A DNA stretch of 64,000 nt from Paenibacillus sp. FSL K6-1096 (lineage in GTDB: Bacteria > Bacillota > Bacilli > Paenibacillales > Paenibacillaceae). The position numbers were made by a program, and so were the translations under genes. Location of the stretch: assembly GCF_037977055.1 (NCBI RefSeq), contig NZ_CP150274.1:6014001-6078000 (forward strand), read 5' to 3'. The notes beneath the pieces were generated by a model, which was not told where the DNA came from, did no database searches, and saw only the letters and a program-made list of their open reading frames with translations. Of this stretch, positions 13,989-25,600 are shown in pieces. How positions within the stretch are numbered: position 1 is the stretch's first letter; each line of letters starts with the position of its first letter.

Positions 13989-16900
13989 TTGTTAATGAGC
14001 AGGAGATTGAAGAGATATACCTCGCTAAGCTTGATTCTTAGCATGTTGTTATCGTTAATACCCAGTTCCTTTAGCGGACTGGCAGAGGCTGCGGGTGATG
14101 ATTTTGAAGTCACATTCAAGACCGGAGCCCATGTAGGGAATCTGTCCTACCCCGCAGATAATACGTTTATTAACTTTTACAATGATATGGTGGAAGGCTT
14201 CAAGCAGACAGAAACCGACAAAGATGCCAAGTACGACTGGGCCAAGGGCGATATCTTTGCCGGTGTCAATGATAATGAAGCAACGGTTCAATTTGAGGTG
14301 AAGGTAGCCGACAACCCGATTCTGAAGAATATGGCGCTTAGCGGACATGCGGAGATGCTTACAGGATTCTCAGTATTGCGCCGCCACTCCGGGTTCTTAT
14401 GGACACGTCATTCATCCATTACAGTCAGCATCGACGGAAAAAATATTATTAATGAACGAACCGGCAGCAGCCAGCGGTATAACAAATCGGCCAAGGCCAT
14501 CATCAAACCTGATTCTATTATTAACATTAGGGTTTGGGGCGAAGGTGATGACGACGGTGAAGCAGCAGGTGTACGCGGATTCTACCTCAAGTTCCAGGAT
14601 CTCAAGCGTCCGGTCATCGATAACTATACCTTCACCGGCAACGGTGCAGAACGTCTGAACGAGAACATTAATCAGAAAGAGCTGTATGTCAAAAGAGACG
14701 AGAACATCACGCTCAGCTACAACTTCAGCGAGCCGGTCAGACCGACTTCGGTAGTGGAGGCCAATTCTGATTATTTCCTGCGGCATAAGCTGTTCATTAA
14801 TGATCCGGATACTGGATTGCCAGCGGCCGGACAGCAGCAGTATCTGCAGAATATATCTTTTAATGTGAACAATCTGAATTCCTACCAAAAGAAAATTGCC
14901 TACAGATATACAGGAGTTCCTTTCCATAACAGCAGCAACCTTCCGCTGAGACCGTTAATCACCGGAGGAACCACCGGCGGTGCACAGATGGATCTGTCGC
15001 TGGAGAATAAATTGAAAGAAGCCGTGCTCAGTGATGCAGCAGGGAACAAGGCGGTTTTCAATCTCAACACCGTGCCGAGCAGCGGCAGCAATTCCTGGGT
15101 GGAGCGCAAGGCCGGGAATCCGTTTGACTTCGACCGTGGCGGATACCGCGTCATCGTTGATGCCGTACGTCCCAAGTATTCCAAGACCAAGAATGGCATT
15201 CAGCCGGAGATCCTTACCGGGGTTACGCTCAATAAGGGAGATGTCATTGACTTCACCCTGCAGATGACCGAAGAGGCGATTGCCAAAACCGGCTGGGATG
15301 AGAAGAAAACCTTCATCCTCTTTAATAACGGAATGAAAGCCTATTATGTTGCAGGCCGGAATACACCGAATTGGAGCTTCCGCATGACCGTGCCTGACGG
15401 CAAAACGGTGGAAACCCCGCTTCTCAAGGCCATAGCTATATCTAATGATGCCAAGGGCGGCAGTGAGCCGATCCAAATGGATACCGATGTCATTCAGGAT
15501 TACGCCGGGAATCTGTTGATTCAGCCTGCGAATTTCGATGGAATCCATGAAGAGAAGATCGCTGGTATTGAAGGCGGTGACTTCTCGCTCGCCAACTCCA
15601 AAATTGACTGGGCCAACCTGTTCATCGACAACACGCAGCCGGTGATCGGATACCGGTTCGAGGCAGGCGGTGCAACGGATGCGAAGTATGCCAAAAAAGG
15701 CAAGGTTACGATTGACGCCAACGATCCTTCCATTATAGTACCGCATCTTGATCCTACCGTCGCTGACCGTGGTACGGAGCGGCCGAGCCGCGGGATCTAC
15801 CGCCCTTCCAATATGAGTGCGGAAGCCTCACCTTCGGTGGGTCTGGTGTACTACTGGTGGAGCCAGGATAAGGCTGATCCGTTCGCCGGTGTAGCCGGAG
15901 ATCATTATGCAGCGCTTAAGCGTTATGCACTCTCCGCCAAGCAGCCGTCGGAAGAGCTGTATCCCGGAGAATTCGAGGATGTACAGCTATCTGTAGTGAA
16001 CAACAAGACGAACCTGCTAGCCCCTCCGGCGGAAGCCTTCGAGGAAGGCAACAGCGGGGAGTGGTACCTGCATACCTGGACGGCCGATATGTCCTGGGAT
16101 TCAGCCAGAGAGCTGATGCAGTACGAGAAGAAAAAAGCTTATGTCGCAACCCATCAGGAGCTGTATGATTCCTGGAAAGCAGAAGCGCCAGGCTCAGAAG
16201 CAGACAAAATCTTCTATGCAGACAATCAGGCGCTCGCGGCTGTTGGACAATATGGCGATCTGAGCGTCTGGCCGCTTGAGGATTTCAAGAATGACGATTC
16301 TAACTGGACGCATGAAGTAGGCGTGCTGAAGCTGGACAACCAGGGACCAGCCATTACCTTGGCCGGCGAGGACACCGCCACGGTGCAGGCTCTGGTCAAG
16401 GACCCGCATAGCGGAGTCAGCAGTGTACAGTACCAATGGGTAAAAGACGGGGATTCCCCGGCATCCACCAAGTGGGAGGATACACCATTCACAGGCTCGA
16501 CTGTAACCCGGTCTACCTATGAGGATATTGATGAGGACGGCTCTTACTGGCTCTATCTGAAGGCGCTGGATCTTGCGGGCAATGAGACGATCAAGACACC
16601 GCAGGAAAGAGCGGTGGTTGTAAGTTCAGAGGCGGCAATTCCAACAGAGTTCACGCCGGAAGCCAATCCGAATTATGTGAAAAGTCATGATGTTACATTC
16701 TCGATCAGCGGCGTGCATCCCGATTATGTGGGCTATGCCATCAGCGAAAGCTCTCTTCGTCCGGGAGATGGTGAATTCACCGGATTGGAGGTTTCCGGGT
16801 CGTCCGGCATATCCCCAATGTCTGATAAAAGCCTGATAGAAGACGGATCGGAACCGGAAGCGTCTGGTGCCCCTACAGAGCCTAGTACTCCGGCTGAGCC

Positions 16901-19586
16901 GGAGGTTACAGCAAGCATCGGTCCGGTAGCCATAATGAAGTTCTTGTCCTCCGGGCCAGCAGCGCCTTCACTGACGCCGCTTGATTCTGAAGAGACTCCG
17001 GCACCGGATAGCAGTGCAGAGCCTGAAGCGACGCCAACTGCTTCAGCAGAAGCAACTGAACCGTCAGCGACACCAGGTGCATCAGCCGAAGCATCTGAAC
17101 CGTCAGCGACACCAGAAGGCAGCACAGACGCCAAGCTGGCAGCCAAGGGCCGTGGTGCTTCTGTAAGTGAAGCGACTTACAGCTATGTCATTCCTGCTAA
17201 ACCAGAATTGAACGGAACGCAATACATTCATCTTATGGTGAAGCATAGCGACAAAACGTACTACTACTCGAAGGCTTACTATTTTGACAATGAAGCACCG
17301 GCAGTATATTTCAGTCCTGATTCAGTTGCTTACCCGCTGCCGCTGCAGAAGACGAAGATTAGCGTGTCGGAATTCTACAGCAAAACAGGACTGGTCAGCA
17401 AGTATCAATGGGTCAGACAAGAACCGGGTGCAGACGTACCTACAGAGTCTTCTACCAAATGGGAGGTTGTCCCAGCAGGCGGCTCAGTATCCATCGACGA
17501 CAAATCGCTGGATGCCGGAGAAATTGCTGAATACCGATTATATGTACTCGCGGTTGACGGAGCTGGAAACAGCACGATCAAGGCAACTGCAGGAACCTTC
17601 AAGGTCTCGGCAACGACCAAACCGGAAGCGCCGGTGTCGGATGCCAAGTCTTCTCTAATCTATCTGTCCGGTGATACAGTAGACGGCTACACGGCAATTG
17701 TGAAGCTGAGTCTCGAATCTGAGGACAAGACCGGATATGAATATTCAGTCTCACCGGATAACGGGGTGAGCTGGCTGAACTGGAGGCCTTACACCAACTT
17801 TGTAGCAGTGAAGGTTCCAACTGGCAAGCCTGAGGAGCTTCAGGTCTGGGTGAAGTACAGAACGCCGGGCGGTCTAATCAGTAAAGCAGCCAAGCTTGAT
17901 ATCGATGGTGCCTCTACCAGCGTAGAGCCGGTCTACGCGCTTGCTTCGCTCAGCGTGAACAGTCCGGTCAACGCCAAGGTTGGCGCAGATATTGAGATTA
18001 CGCTCCCGCCGGGTATCCGCGTCATGCCGTCGAAGATTAATCCTTCGGTGCCGGTGCGGACAGGGAATTCATTCAAGATCTACGAGAATGGCTATTACAG
18101 CTTCGATCTGACCGATCTTAGTGATCCGGACCGGACAGATACGCTGTATCTGGTCGTGAAGAATATTGACGGTACTGCTCCTGAAGGAACCATTGAATAT
18201 TCATACATGGAGAGTACGAACGGGAATGTGGTTGCTTATCTTCAGAGCACCTCTGAGCCGGTCACGATTGTGAACAATGGCGGCAAGACGGCCTACACGT
18301 TCACGGAGAACGGCAAGTTCGAATTCGAAATTAAGGATGCTGCCGGAAATGTCAATACGGTTGAAGCTACGGTTGCGAACATTAACAAGGAAGCCCCTAG
18401 GGTGAAATTGGTCCGTTCCTACCAATATGGCGAGAATGGCAGCCAAACCTTCGGTACCCTGAAGGATAGCAGCGGCAATGTGCTCTTCTCCACCGGCGTT
18501 ACGGTTACGGTAGAGAAGGCGGATGCTTCGGCTAAAGCGTTCAACATCATCAGTCCGGATAAGAGCATTACACTCATGGAGAATGGAACGGCTTCATTCA
18601 CGGTGACGGATGTGTACGGTAATACAGCAGTTATTAAAGAAAAAGTAACGAATATTCTCTCTTCACCGCCAGTACCGGACAAAGTGTCCTATACCTTTGT
18701 GGATGCCGATGGCAAAGCCGTCCCGGCCGATCAGATTGTGACCATCGGCGGACAGAAATATGCCAAGGGCAAAGTGAAGGTTACACTTAGCGGCACAGTC
18801 GCTGCCCCTAACCAGATGTTCTCGGGCGTAAGACCTATTTCAGACGGAACTGCTTATACGAACCAGATTAGTAAAGCAGATGGAACGTACAGCTACTGGC
18901 GTGCTTTTGAGAGCAGCGGGTCAGCGGTTATTGCCATCTCGGATCTTCTGGGCAATGTGAACAAGGTTCCGGTGACCATTGCCGGACTTGATAACACAGC
19001 ACCTGAGCTGACACTGAACAAGGAAACGGTAGGAATTGTCCAGAACAAGAAGGACTTTAACTTCCGTACCGATCTCGGGGGCTTCACCGTTTCCGATAAT
19101 GTATCGGCAGCAGCGGACGTGAAGGTATCTGTCAGCGGGCTGGACCTGAGCAAGCTTGGACGCCAGCGGGTAGCGTACACGGCGGTTGACCAGGTAGGCA
19201 ATGAGACGGTGGTCTATCAGGATGTGGTAGTCGTGAAGGACGGCGGATTGCTGGTCTTCGGTAATGACACCTTAATCTCGGCTTCTTCCGGCGAATCAGC
19301 ATTGTTCAATACCAATACCATTACCTTCAAGGTATCCGGCTTCAATCTGATGAAGGTAGGCGGAGTAGACAAGGTCAATCAGGCAGGAACATTCGATATT
19401 CTGTATTACCCTGGTCTGTACCGTGAGGGACAGCTGAAGCTGGTCAAGCAGAAGCTGACCTATGCTGAACTGGTGAGCAGTAATTTCAAGGTTACCTTCC
19501 CGAAAACAGGCTGGTACACCATCGTGGTAAGAACCCAGGAGCGGGACCGCGAATTTGCCACCTTCTTTGTCGGCAATCTGAAATAG
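13989..19586 (+). CDS. Giant exported protein with Ig-like domains and a Pro/Ser/Thr-rich linker (surface operon gene 1)
   Basis: About 1865 residues. TTG 13989 is chosen because AAGGGGGAG (13974-13982) sits 6 bases before it; an in-frame ATG at 13968 overlaps that site. The signal peptide (SRRLKRYTSLSLILSMLLSL, cut near GLAEAAG) is clear. The mature protein is mainly beta-rich: an unknown N-terminal region, then several Ig-like or OmpL47-like domains recognisable by D(N/G)xAP, LKALDLAGNET, FTENGKFEFEIKDAAGNVN and VLAVDGAGNST motifs. Residues about 954-1047 are a Pro/Ser/Thr/Glu-rich linker. It ends with a TFPKTGWYTIVVRTQ beta-rich domain and has no SLH, LPXTG or membrane anchor, so it is probably released or held by its operon partners. 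The next gene starts within 30 bases. Confidence 0.85.
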   Translation: MLMSRRLKRYTSLSLILSMLLSLIPSSFSGLAEAAGDDFEVTFKTGAHVGNLSYPADNTFINFYNDMVEGFKQTETDKDAKYDWAKGDIFAGVNDNEATVQFEVKVADNPILKNMALSGHAEMLTGFSVLRRHSGFLWTRHSSITVSIDGKNIINERTGSSQRYNKSAKAIIKPDSIINIRVWGEGDDDGEAAGVRGFYLKFQDLKRPVIDNYTFTGNGAERLNENINQKELYVKRDENITLSYNFSEPVRPTSVVEANSDYFLRHKLFINDPDTGLPAAGQQQYLQNISFNVNNLNSYQKKIAYRYTGVPFHNSSNLPLRPLITGGTTGGAQMDLSLENKLKEAVLSDAAGNKAVFNLNTVPSSGSNSWVERKAGNPFDFDRGGYRVIVDAVRPKYSKTKNGIQPEILTGVTLNKGDVIDFTLQMTEEAIAKTGWDEKKTFILFNNGMKAYYVAGRNTPNWSFRMTVPDGKTVETPLLKAIAISNDAKGGSEPIQMDTDVIQDYAGNLLIQPANFDGIHEEKIAGIEGGDFSLANSKIDWANLFIDNTQPVIGYRFEAGGATDAKYAKKGKVTIDANDPSIIVPHLDPTVADRGTERPSRGIYRPSNMSAEASPSVGLVYYWWSQDKADPFAGVAGDHYAALKRYALSAKQPSEELYPGEFEDVQLSVVNNKTNLLAPPAEAFEEGNSGEWYLHTWTADMSWDSARELMQYEKKKAYVATHQELYDSWKAEAPGSEADKIFYADNQALAAVGQYGDLSVWPLEDFKNDDSNWTHEVGVLKLDNQGPAITLAGEDTATVQALVKDPHSGVSSVQYQWVKDGDSPASTKWEDTPFTGSTVTRSTYEDIDEDGSYWLYLKALDLAGNETIKTPQERAVVVSSEAAIPTEFTPEANPNYVKSHDVTFSISGVHPDYVGYAISESSLRPGDGEFTGLEVSGSSGISPMSDKSLIEDGSEPEASGAPTEPSTPAEPEVTASIGPVAIMKFLSSGPAAPSLTPLDSEETPAPDSSAEPEATPTASAEATEPSATPGASAEASEPSATPEGSTDAKLAAKGRGASVSEATYSYVIPAKPELNGTQYIHLMVKHSDKTYYYSKAYYFDNEAPAVYFSPDSVAYPLPLQKTKISVSEFYSKTGLVSKYQWVRQEPGADVPTESSTKWEVVPAGGSVSIDDKSLDAGEIAEYRLYVLAVDGAGNSTIKATAGTFKVSATTKPEAPVSDAKSSLIYLSGDTVDGYTAIVKLSLESEDKTGYEYSVSPDNGVSWLNWRPYTNFVAVKVPTGKPEELQVWVKYRTPGGLISKAAKLDIDGASTSVEPVYALASLSVNSPVNAKVGADIEITLPPGIRVMPSKINPSVPVRTGNSFKIYENGYYSFDLTDLSDPDRTDTLYLVVKNIDGTAPEGTIEYSYMESTNGNVVAYLQSTSEPVTIVNNGGKTAYTFTENGKFEFEIKDAAGNVNTVEATVANINKEAPRVKLVRSYQYGENGSQTFGTLKDSSGNVLFSTGVTVTVEKADASAKAFNIISPDKSITLMENGTASFTVTDVYGNTAVIKEKVTNILSSPPVPDKVSYTFVDADGKAVPADQIVTIGGQKYAKGKVKVTLSGTVAAPNQMFSGVRPISDGTAYTNQISKADGTYSYWRAFESSGSAVIAISDLLGNVNKVPVTIAGLDNTAPELTLNKETVGIVQNKKDFNFRTDLGGFTVSDNVSAAADVKVSVSGLDLSKLGRQRVAYTAVDQVGNETVVYQDVVVVKDGGLLVFGNDTLISASSGESALFNTNTITFKVSGFNLMKVGGVDKVNQAGTFDILYYPGLYREGQLKLVKQKLTYAELVSSNFKVTFPKTGWYTIVVRTQERDREFATFFVGNLK
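17040..17117 (+). repeat. Tandem 39-bp coding repeat in the linker
   Basis: Two in-frame copies of 39 bases encode ASAEATEPSATPG and ASAEASEPSATPE. They sit in the Pro/Ser/Thr-rich linker and are prone to length change. Confidence 0.8.
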
Positions 19587-19613
19587 TTGAAACAAGAACA
19601 GGGGGAATACTTG

Positions 19614-22600
19614 GTGAAGTTGTTTAAACGCATTGTAGCGGTAATGCTCACCGTAATCCTGGTATTTCTGTCCACCTCCGAGAGCTTCCATGCTCTCGTT
19701 GAGGCGGCCAGCAGTACCAAGACAACCATGATCCAGAATGACTTTATTAAGGTTACCGTGGATAACGAGACCGGCCGCTACGGCATTCGTACCGTAGAAG
19801 GCCAGCCGATCCGCAAGAATGACAACAATGTAAACCTGCTGTTCCAGGGGGATGACCCGGAAACGTCGTTCACGACGTTCCGGATCGACGGAACGGATTA
19901 TATTTACGGCAATAAATACAAGTTCGATGCCAGCCATTATTCAGAGACTACTGCACCCAAGGTAGTGGAGAATTCCAATGGCACCAAGCAGCTGGAGATG
20001 ATCTGGAAGATTAAAGGCGTAGAGATCAAGCAGATTCTGATGCTCTACACCGACAGCAAGGATGCTGTCAATTCCGGTAATGTCAACATCCGCTATGAGG
20101 TGAATAACAAGAGCGGTGCGCAGGTGCAGATCGGCAGCCGGATTCTGCTTGATACCATGGTCGGCGGAAACGACGGGCCGCAGTTCCAGATTGGCACAGC
20201 GTACAAGTCGCCGCTGCAGGTGGAGCGGAAGCTGATCCATAATCCGGAGGATGATCCCGGAATTCCGGAAGAGGACAGAGCGTACTTCAAGATCCCTGCT
20301 TATTGGGTAATGCGCGACAAGCTGGATCTGACGAATCCCCAGGCAACCAATGTGGTGGCCTACGGCTTCAATAACTTTGCCGAACAGAACATTAATATTG
20401 TGGATGAGATGATTGTCGGCCATTGGAACGGCCTGGCGAATACGAAATGGGATTACCAGGTACATCCGAACCTGGACTTCACCAGAGATACCAATGATTT
20501 CGGAACGGCGGATTCTGCGGTTGCCTTCTACTGGAACCCGGAGAAGCTGGCACCGGGAGGCTTCCAGAGCTTCGAGACTGTATACGGACTCGGGGAGCTC
20601 ACTGCTCCGGATAAAGTGTTCTCGATCCGTTATGTCGATCAGGTTCAGCAGCTCGCTACCGAGCCGGTTGAAGGCGGAGGCGTACCGACTAAATATGATA
20701 ACAACGGTGTCTTCAACGTTATTGCCGAGGTAGAGAATCTGCAGGCCTACAATATGGAGCACTCCAAGATTGAAGTGGAGATGACGCTGGAGAGCGGGCT
20801 TAGCTTCGTCAGGCAGGATGAAAAAGGAAACGATGTCCTGGATGCGAACGGCAATCCTGTCCTGGAGAATACCCGCAGCAAAATGCTGGAGTTCAAAAAG
20901 TCAGCCACACCTGATGAAGCGGCCATGGGCATTGAGCCCAAGTACAAGCCGGGCGACGCAGTTACCGCCACCTTCCGCGTTCAGGCCAAAGGCAGACCTT
21001 GGCCGGTTACCCGGGAATATATGATCTCCGCGAGAAGCCCGGAGACACAAGGCAAGATTGAAGGCGTTGAGGATGAGGGCATCAAGGCGCAGTATGAATC
21101 CACACGCACTAACTTCATTTTGCTGCCGCCGGTAGGAGAAGCGACGGCGACATATGCCTACTCACTTGCACCGGCTGAGCTGTACAGCACAGATGTGAAA
21201 TATCTGACAGTGAATCTGTCAAATATTGAAGCCTACAATACGGGCAATGCAACGACTGCACCGAACTTTGACCTGTACCTCAAGAATAAGGCAAACGGTA
21301 ACCGGTATAAGGTCAATGTCCAGGACGCAGTGGTGATGCAGCCGACAGATGACGGATTCTCCGGCGCCATGCGGATTACGTACCGCGGCGGTGATCAGGT
21401 GGATTCAGGCGGCAATGTGGTGGAAGCCGGACTTGGGCCTGAATTGCCGCTTGGCGAGTATCAGGTGGAGATTGATTACAAAGGCGACGCCGGCGGGGAT
21501 GAGGAAGTAGCGGCTCTGTATGATATTACGACTCCGCAGTCCTTCCTGGTCACCGACAATAACGATACGCGAATCCGTGAGGCCGGAGTGATGGCGGTCT
21601 ATAAGGAAGCTGTAGATATTAGCGGCCTTGCGAACGGAGCCTCTGTGAAGGATGAGCTGCTGGATCAGTTGAATTCTCTGTTCCCGGGCAAGCCTTTCAA
21701 GGACGGTTCGTTCCTGTACTCGGCTGTGACCGAGTATAAGAAGACCAAAGCGTTGTTCGGCGCAGCGAGCAAAGCGGTTGATCCGAAATTCGATATCAGC
21801 GAATTCATGGATGATGAAGCGCTGAAAGAGACTCCAATGTATGCTTACAAGCTGTTTGCTACAGAAGAGGACTTCGAGGAATTCAAGGAAGAAGCGGAAG
21901 CCAAGGACCCGGAATTCGACCGTGAGGTTCTGGTGACTGTCCGCGGTATGATCAAGCAGGTGGGCACTGGTGCTGAAGAGCAGGTTATCGTAGATACCAA
22001 GACAGAACCGGCAATTATTAATGATGCTGTAGCTTATACAGGTAAAGATCTGACTTTTGTACGCGGTAAGCTGGATATCTTCGGAAACACCCTTCCGGGT
22101 GATCTGCCCTTCCTGGATACCTTGTTTGTCAAGGGTGAGGGAACGCTGAGCGTAGCGAGCAGCGGGTTTGTCTTCCATAAGGGCGAATGGACCCTCGACT
22201 TCTTCAACGGCTTCAACAAGTCGCTTGGAGAAGAAGACTTCGATCCGGAGAAGGAAAAAGAAGAAGAAGATAAAGACGATGATGACGATAAGAAAGATGA
22301 GAAAGGTAATGACGGCAATCCGGAAGACGATACACAGAACGGCAGCTTGAAGTGGGCGGTCGGCGGCGTAGGCGACAGATTGAATCCGCTGCGCCAGATC
22401 ATGATTGAGGATGTGTACTTTAACAAGCAGTCTCTGTTCGGGGCACCAAGCTTCTCGATTGACGGTTTTGGCTTCTCCTTCAATGATTTCATTCTGAGAG
22501 AGAACGGGATTTCCTTCGGCGGATCGTTGTCCCTGAAGATCATTAACTCCGAAATCAAGAATGTCATCTTCAACAGTGCCGGCTTCTATGGCGTCGATGC

Positions 22601-25600
22601 CTCCCTGGGCTTCGATCTCAATCAGGAGATGGGCTTGTTCGGACCGGATAAGAAGAAGGACGCGGATAAGAAAAAAGGTCCAGACGCTCCAAGCGGCAAG
22701 GTAACGATTAAGCATGCTGTGCAGGGTGGTGGCGTAGGCAATGAATATGGCCTGGAGTTCGCGGCGCAGCTGAAGAATATGATGGGTGTAGAGATTGAAT
22801 TCTCGCTCAAGAAGGTAAAAGACGGCCGGATTCTCCCGGATGTCATTGCCTTCGGGGCAGAGCTTCCGCAACCGGGTATCCTGGTCACAGGTGCAACTTA
22901 CCTGACCGCCGTGCGGGGTGCAGTACGTGAACTGGCGGACACCATTGCCGGCGGCACGGCAGAAGACCCGTTCCCGTTGACAATTCAAGCAGGTGTGGGC
23001 ATGAGGTTCGGGATTGCCCCGGCGTATTTCTTCGGTGATGTGGACCTGACAGTGAAACGTACCGGCCTTAAGATCGAAGGCAAGCTGGATTTCGCCGCCA
23101 AAGCCGATGCGGAGAAAGACGACCGGCTTCCAATGCTGACCAAAGCGCTGCTCGAAGCGCAGTGGGTAACCCCATGGTTCGTGCGCGTTGAAGCAGAGAT
23201 GGATATCGGCGGATGGGACATCATCATCGGGAAGGCGGGGATCTTCGTCGGACAAAATCTGGAGAAGAACCGCACTGATTTTGAAGGCTACATCAGCTCG
23301 AAGGTGCAGATTCCGAACGATGTACCGGTGGTCGGCGGTATGCCGCTGTCCAGTATGTTCCTTGGGGTCAACAATGACAAGGTCTGGGGCAGCATCGGTA
23401 TTCTGTTCATCTCCCTCGGCATCACCTATTACTGGAGTGGAGGCATTGAATTCGGTACCTCTACAGACCAGCTGCCGGAAGGCATGATCCATCTGGTAGT
23501 GGATGATCCTGAGCTTGGACCGCGCCTGATGGTGATTGGTGCAGGTGTGCAGACGCTGGCAACGTCCAAGGTAGCTACCGAGGATGAGAACCAGGAAATT
23601 ATCTACCGTGAGGTAGAAGAGGGCGTTAAATATGTTGAGAACGGATCGGTTAATGTCGGCGTAGGCGGCATTACGGTCAAGAACGGCGGCAGAATCCATG
23701 AGATTCCGATGGACGGCGTAGCCGGCAATGCCATTATTGAAATGGAGTACAGCAGCAAGGAAATGCCGGAATTCAAGCTGCAGGATGCGTCAGGCAAGAA
23801 TTATCCGGTGAAATTCGACAACACGAATACTGATCCTACGGCAAATGCTTTTACACAATATATTCCTGCAAGCTTCAAATCTGGAGATAAATCCAGACTG
23901 AACGATGAAGTGGATATTCGCAGAGCTTATATCATTATTCCTGAGAATGAAGCCACCAAAGGCGGAACTTGGAAGCTGACAGCCGTCTCGGCGGTTGACA
24001 CCAAGCTGCTCAACGTCCCTACCCTGCCTACGCTGAATGAAGTCAGCCTGGCGAAGGACAGCTCGGATGCGAATAAGTTCACAGCCTCCTGGAAAGTAGC
24101 CAACGCAGCCGAAGGCGATACTGTGAACCTGTATCTGGCTGAGGATGCAGTTACGAACCGCAAGGAAATGCTGAATGGCCAAGAAATTCTGCAGACGGGT
24201 GATCCGGGCATGCTGATTGCCAAGGATGTGCCGGTCGGCGCAGGCGGCTCGGTCAGCGGCGGAATCACCAGCGGCAGCAAAGTAATTGATGTCACCAATG
24301 TAACATTGATGGGCAACCCCGAGGATATCCGCGGATTGCTCAGACAAGGCAACTATTACCTGCGGGCCGAGCTGAAATCCAGCTCGAACTTTGGGACGAA
24401 GACATCACCGCAGCGCTTTGAAATCATTGATCCGCTTGCACCGCAGAGTGTCAGTGAGGTCAAGGTTGAGCCTGCCGGCAACGGTTTGTTCTCGCTCTCC
24501 TTCAAGCCGGGAGCGAAGAAATCGGGTCAGGGCGGCTTCGAGCATAGCTACGTGGTCGATGCGAAGCTGGATGATGGCAGCAAACTGAGTGAATATGCTC
24601 CGTTTGGAGAGCTTTTGTATACCGAGCAGGAGCTTAAGCCTTACTGGAATGCGTCCACAGGCAAATACGAAGGTCTGTTGATCGGCGGCTGGAAGGCTGT
24701 AACTACAACAGATGAAGTCTACAAGGGCAGCCTTGAAGGCACAGTGCTTGATCTGAGCAAGGTGAAATACGTCGGTCTTCAAGAGAATAAGAACTACGTC
24801 ATCGGCGTTACTTCCGCAACGGTTCCAACCGAGGATGCCGACAAGCATCAGAACTATCATTATGCCGAGCGGCGGGACAGCAGCAGCACCTTGCTGCCGG
24901 TTCCTAGTCTGCCGAAGCTGACCTTAACCAGCACATCAGGCACAGTAGACGATAAATCCGGCAACTACGTGAACCTGTTGACGAATGAAACGAAGCAGAA
25001 GCTGACGCTCTCTTCAAGCCAGTCCAATGTGACGGTGGAAGCTTTCTATGCTGACAAATCCATTGCGACAGTAGCTCTGAAGAACAAGGCAGATGGCACA
25101 AGCGAAGGTATTCTCAATCTCGACCAGTTCCAGACGGACGGACCGTTCGCTCTCGAACTGAGAGCCAGAAACACAGTGACTAAGGACATCTCGGTAACCA
25201 TGCTGTATATGACTGTGGATACCATCGCACCGGTGCTGTATCTCACAGAGCCGGTTACGGGTGAACGGACGGCGAACGGTGAGATTCGTGTAGCAGGAAC
25301 TACAACTACAGGAACCAAGCTGAGCGCAGTGTATACCGTGAGCCAGTTACAGCCGGATGGGAAATACAAGGATGTTGAGATTCCGGCTTCACTTTCAGTG
25401 GACCCATTAACCGGTGATTTCAACGGAACCGTGAAGATTAACTCGGCTGACCCTTCCGTCGCCCTCAGCATTGTGGCTAAGGACGAGGCGGGCAATCAGA
25501 ATACAGCGGTTGTGGATATTACGAATGCCGGCTTCAAAGTACCGGTTGCCCTGGTTCTGAAGGGCGCAGAGACGCTGACGCCGGGTGCGGCAGGCCAAAT

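Noticed and set aside
21405..23699. A 764-residue minus-strand ORF
   Set aside because: It lies wholly antisense inside the second giant surface gene, which has clear domain content; codon-bias shadow.
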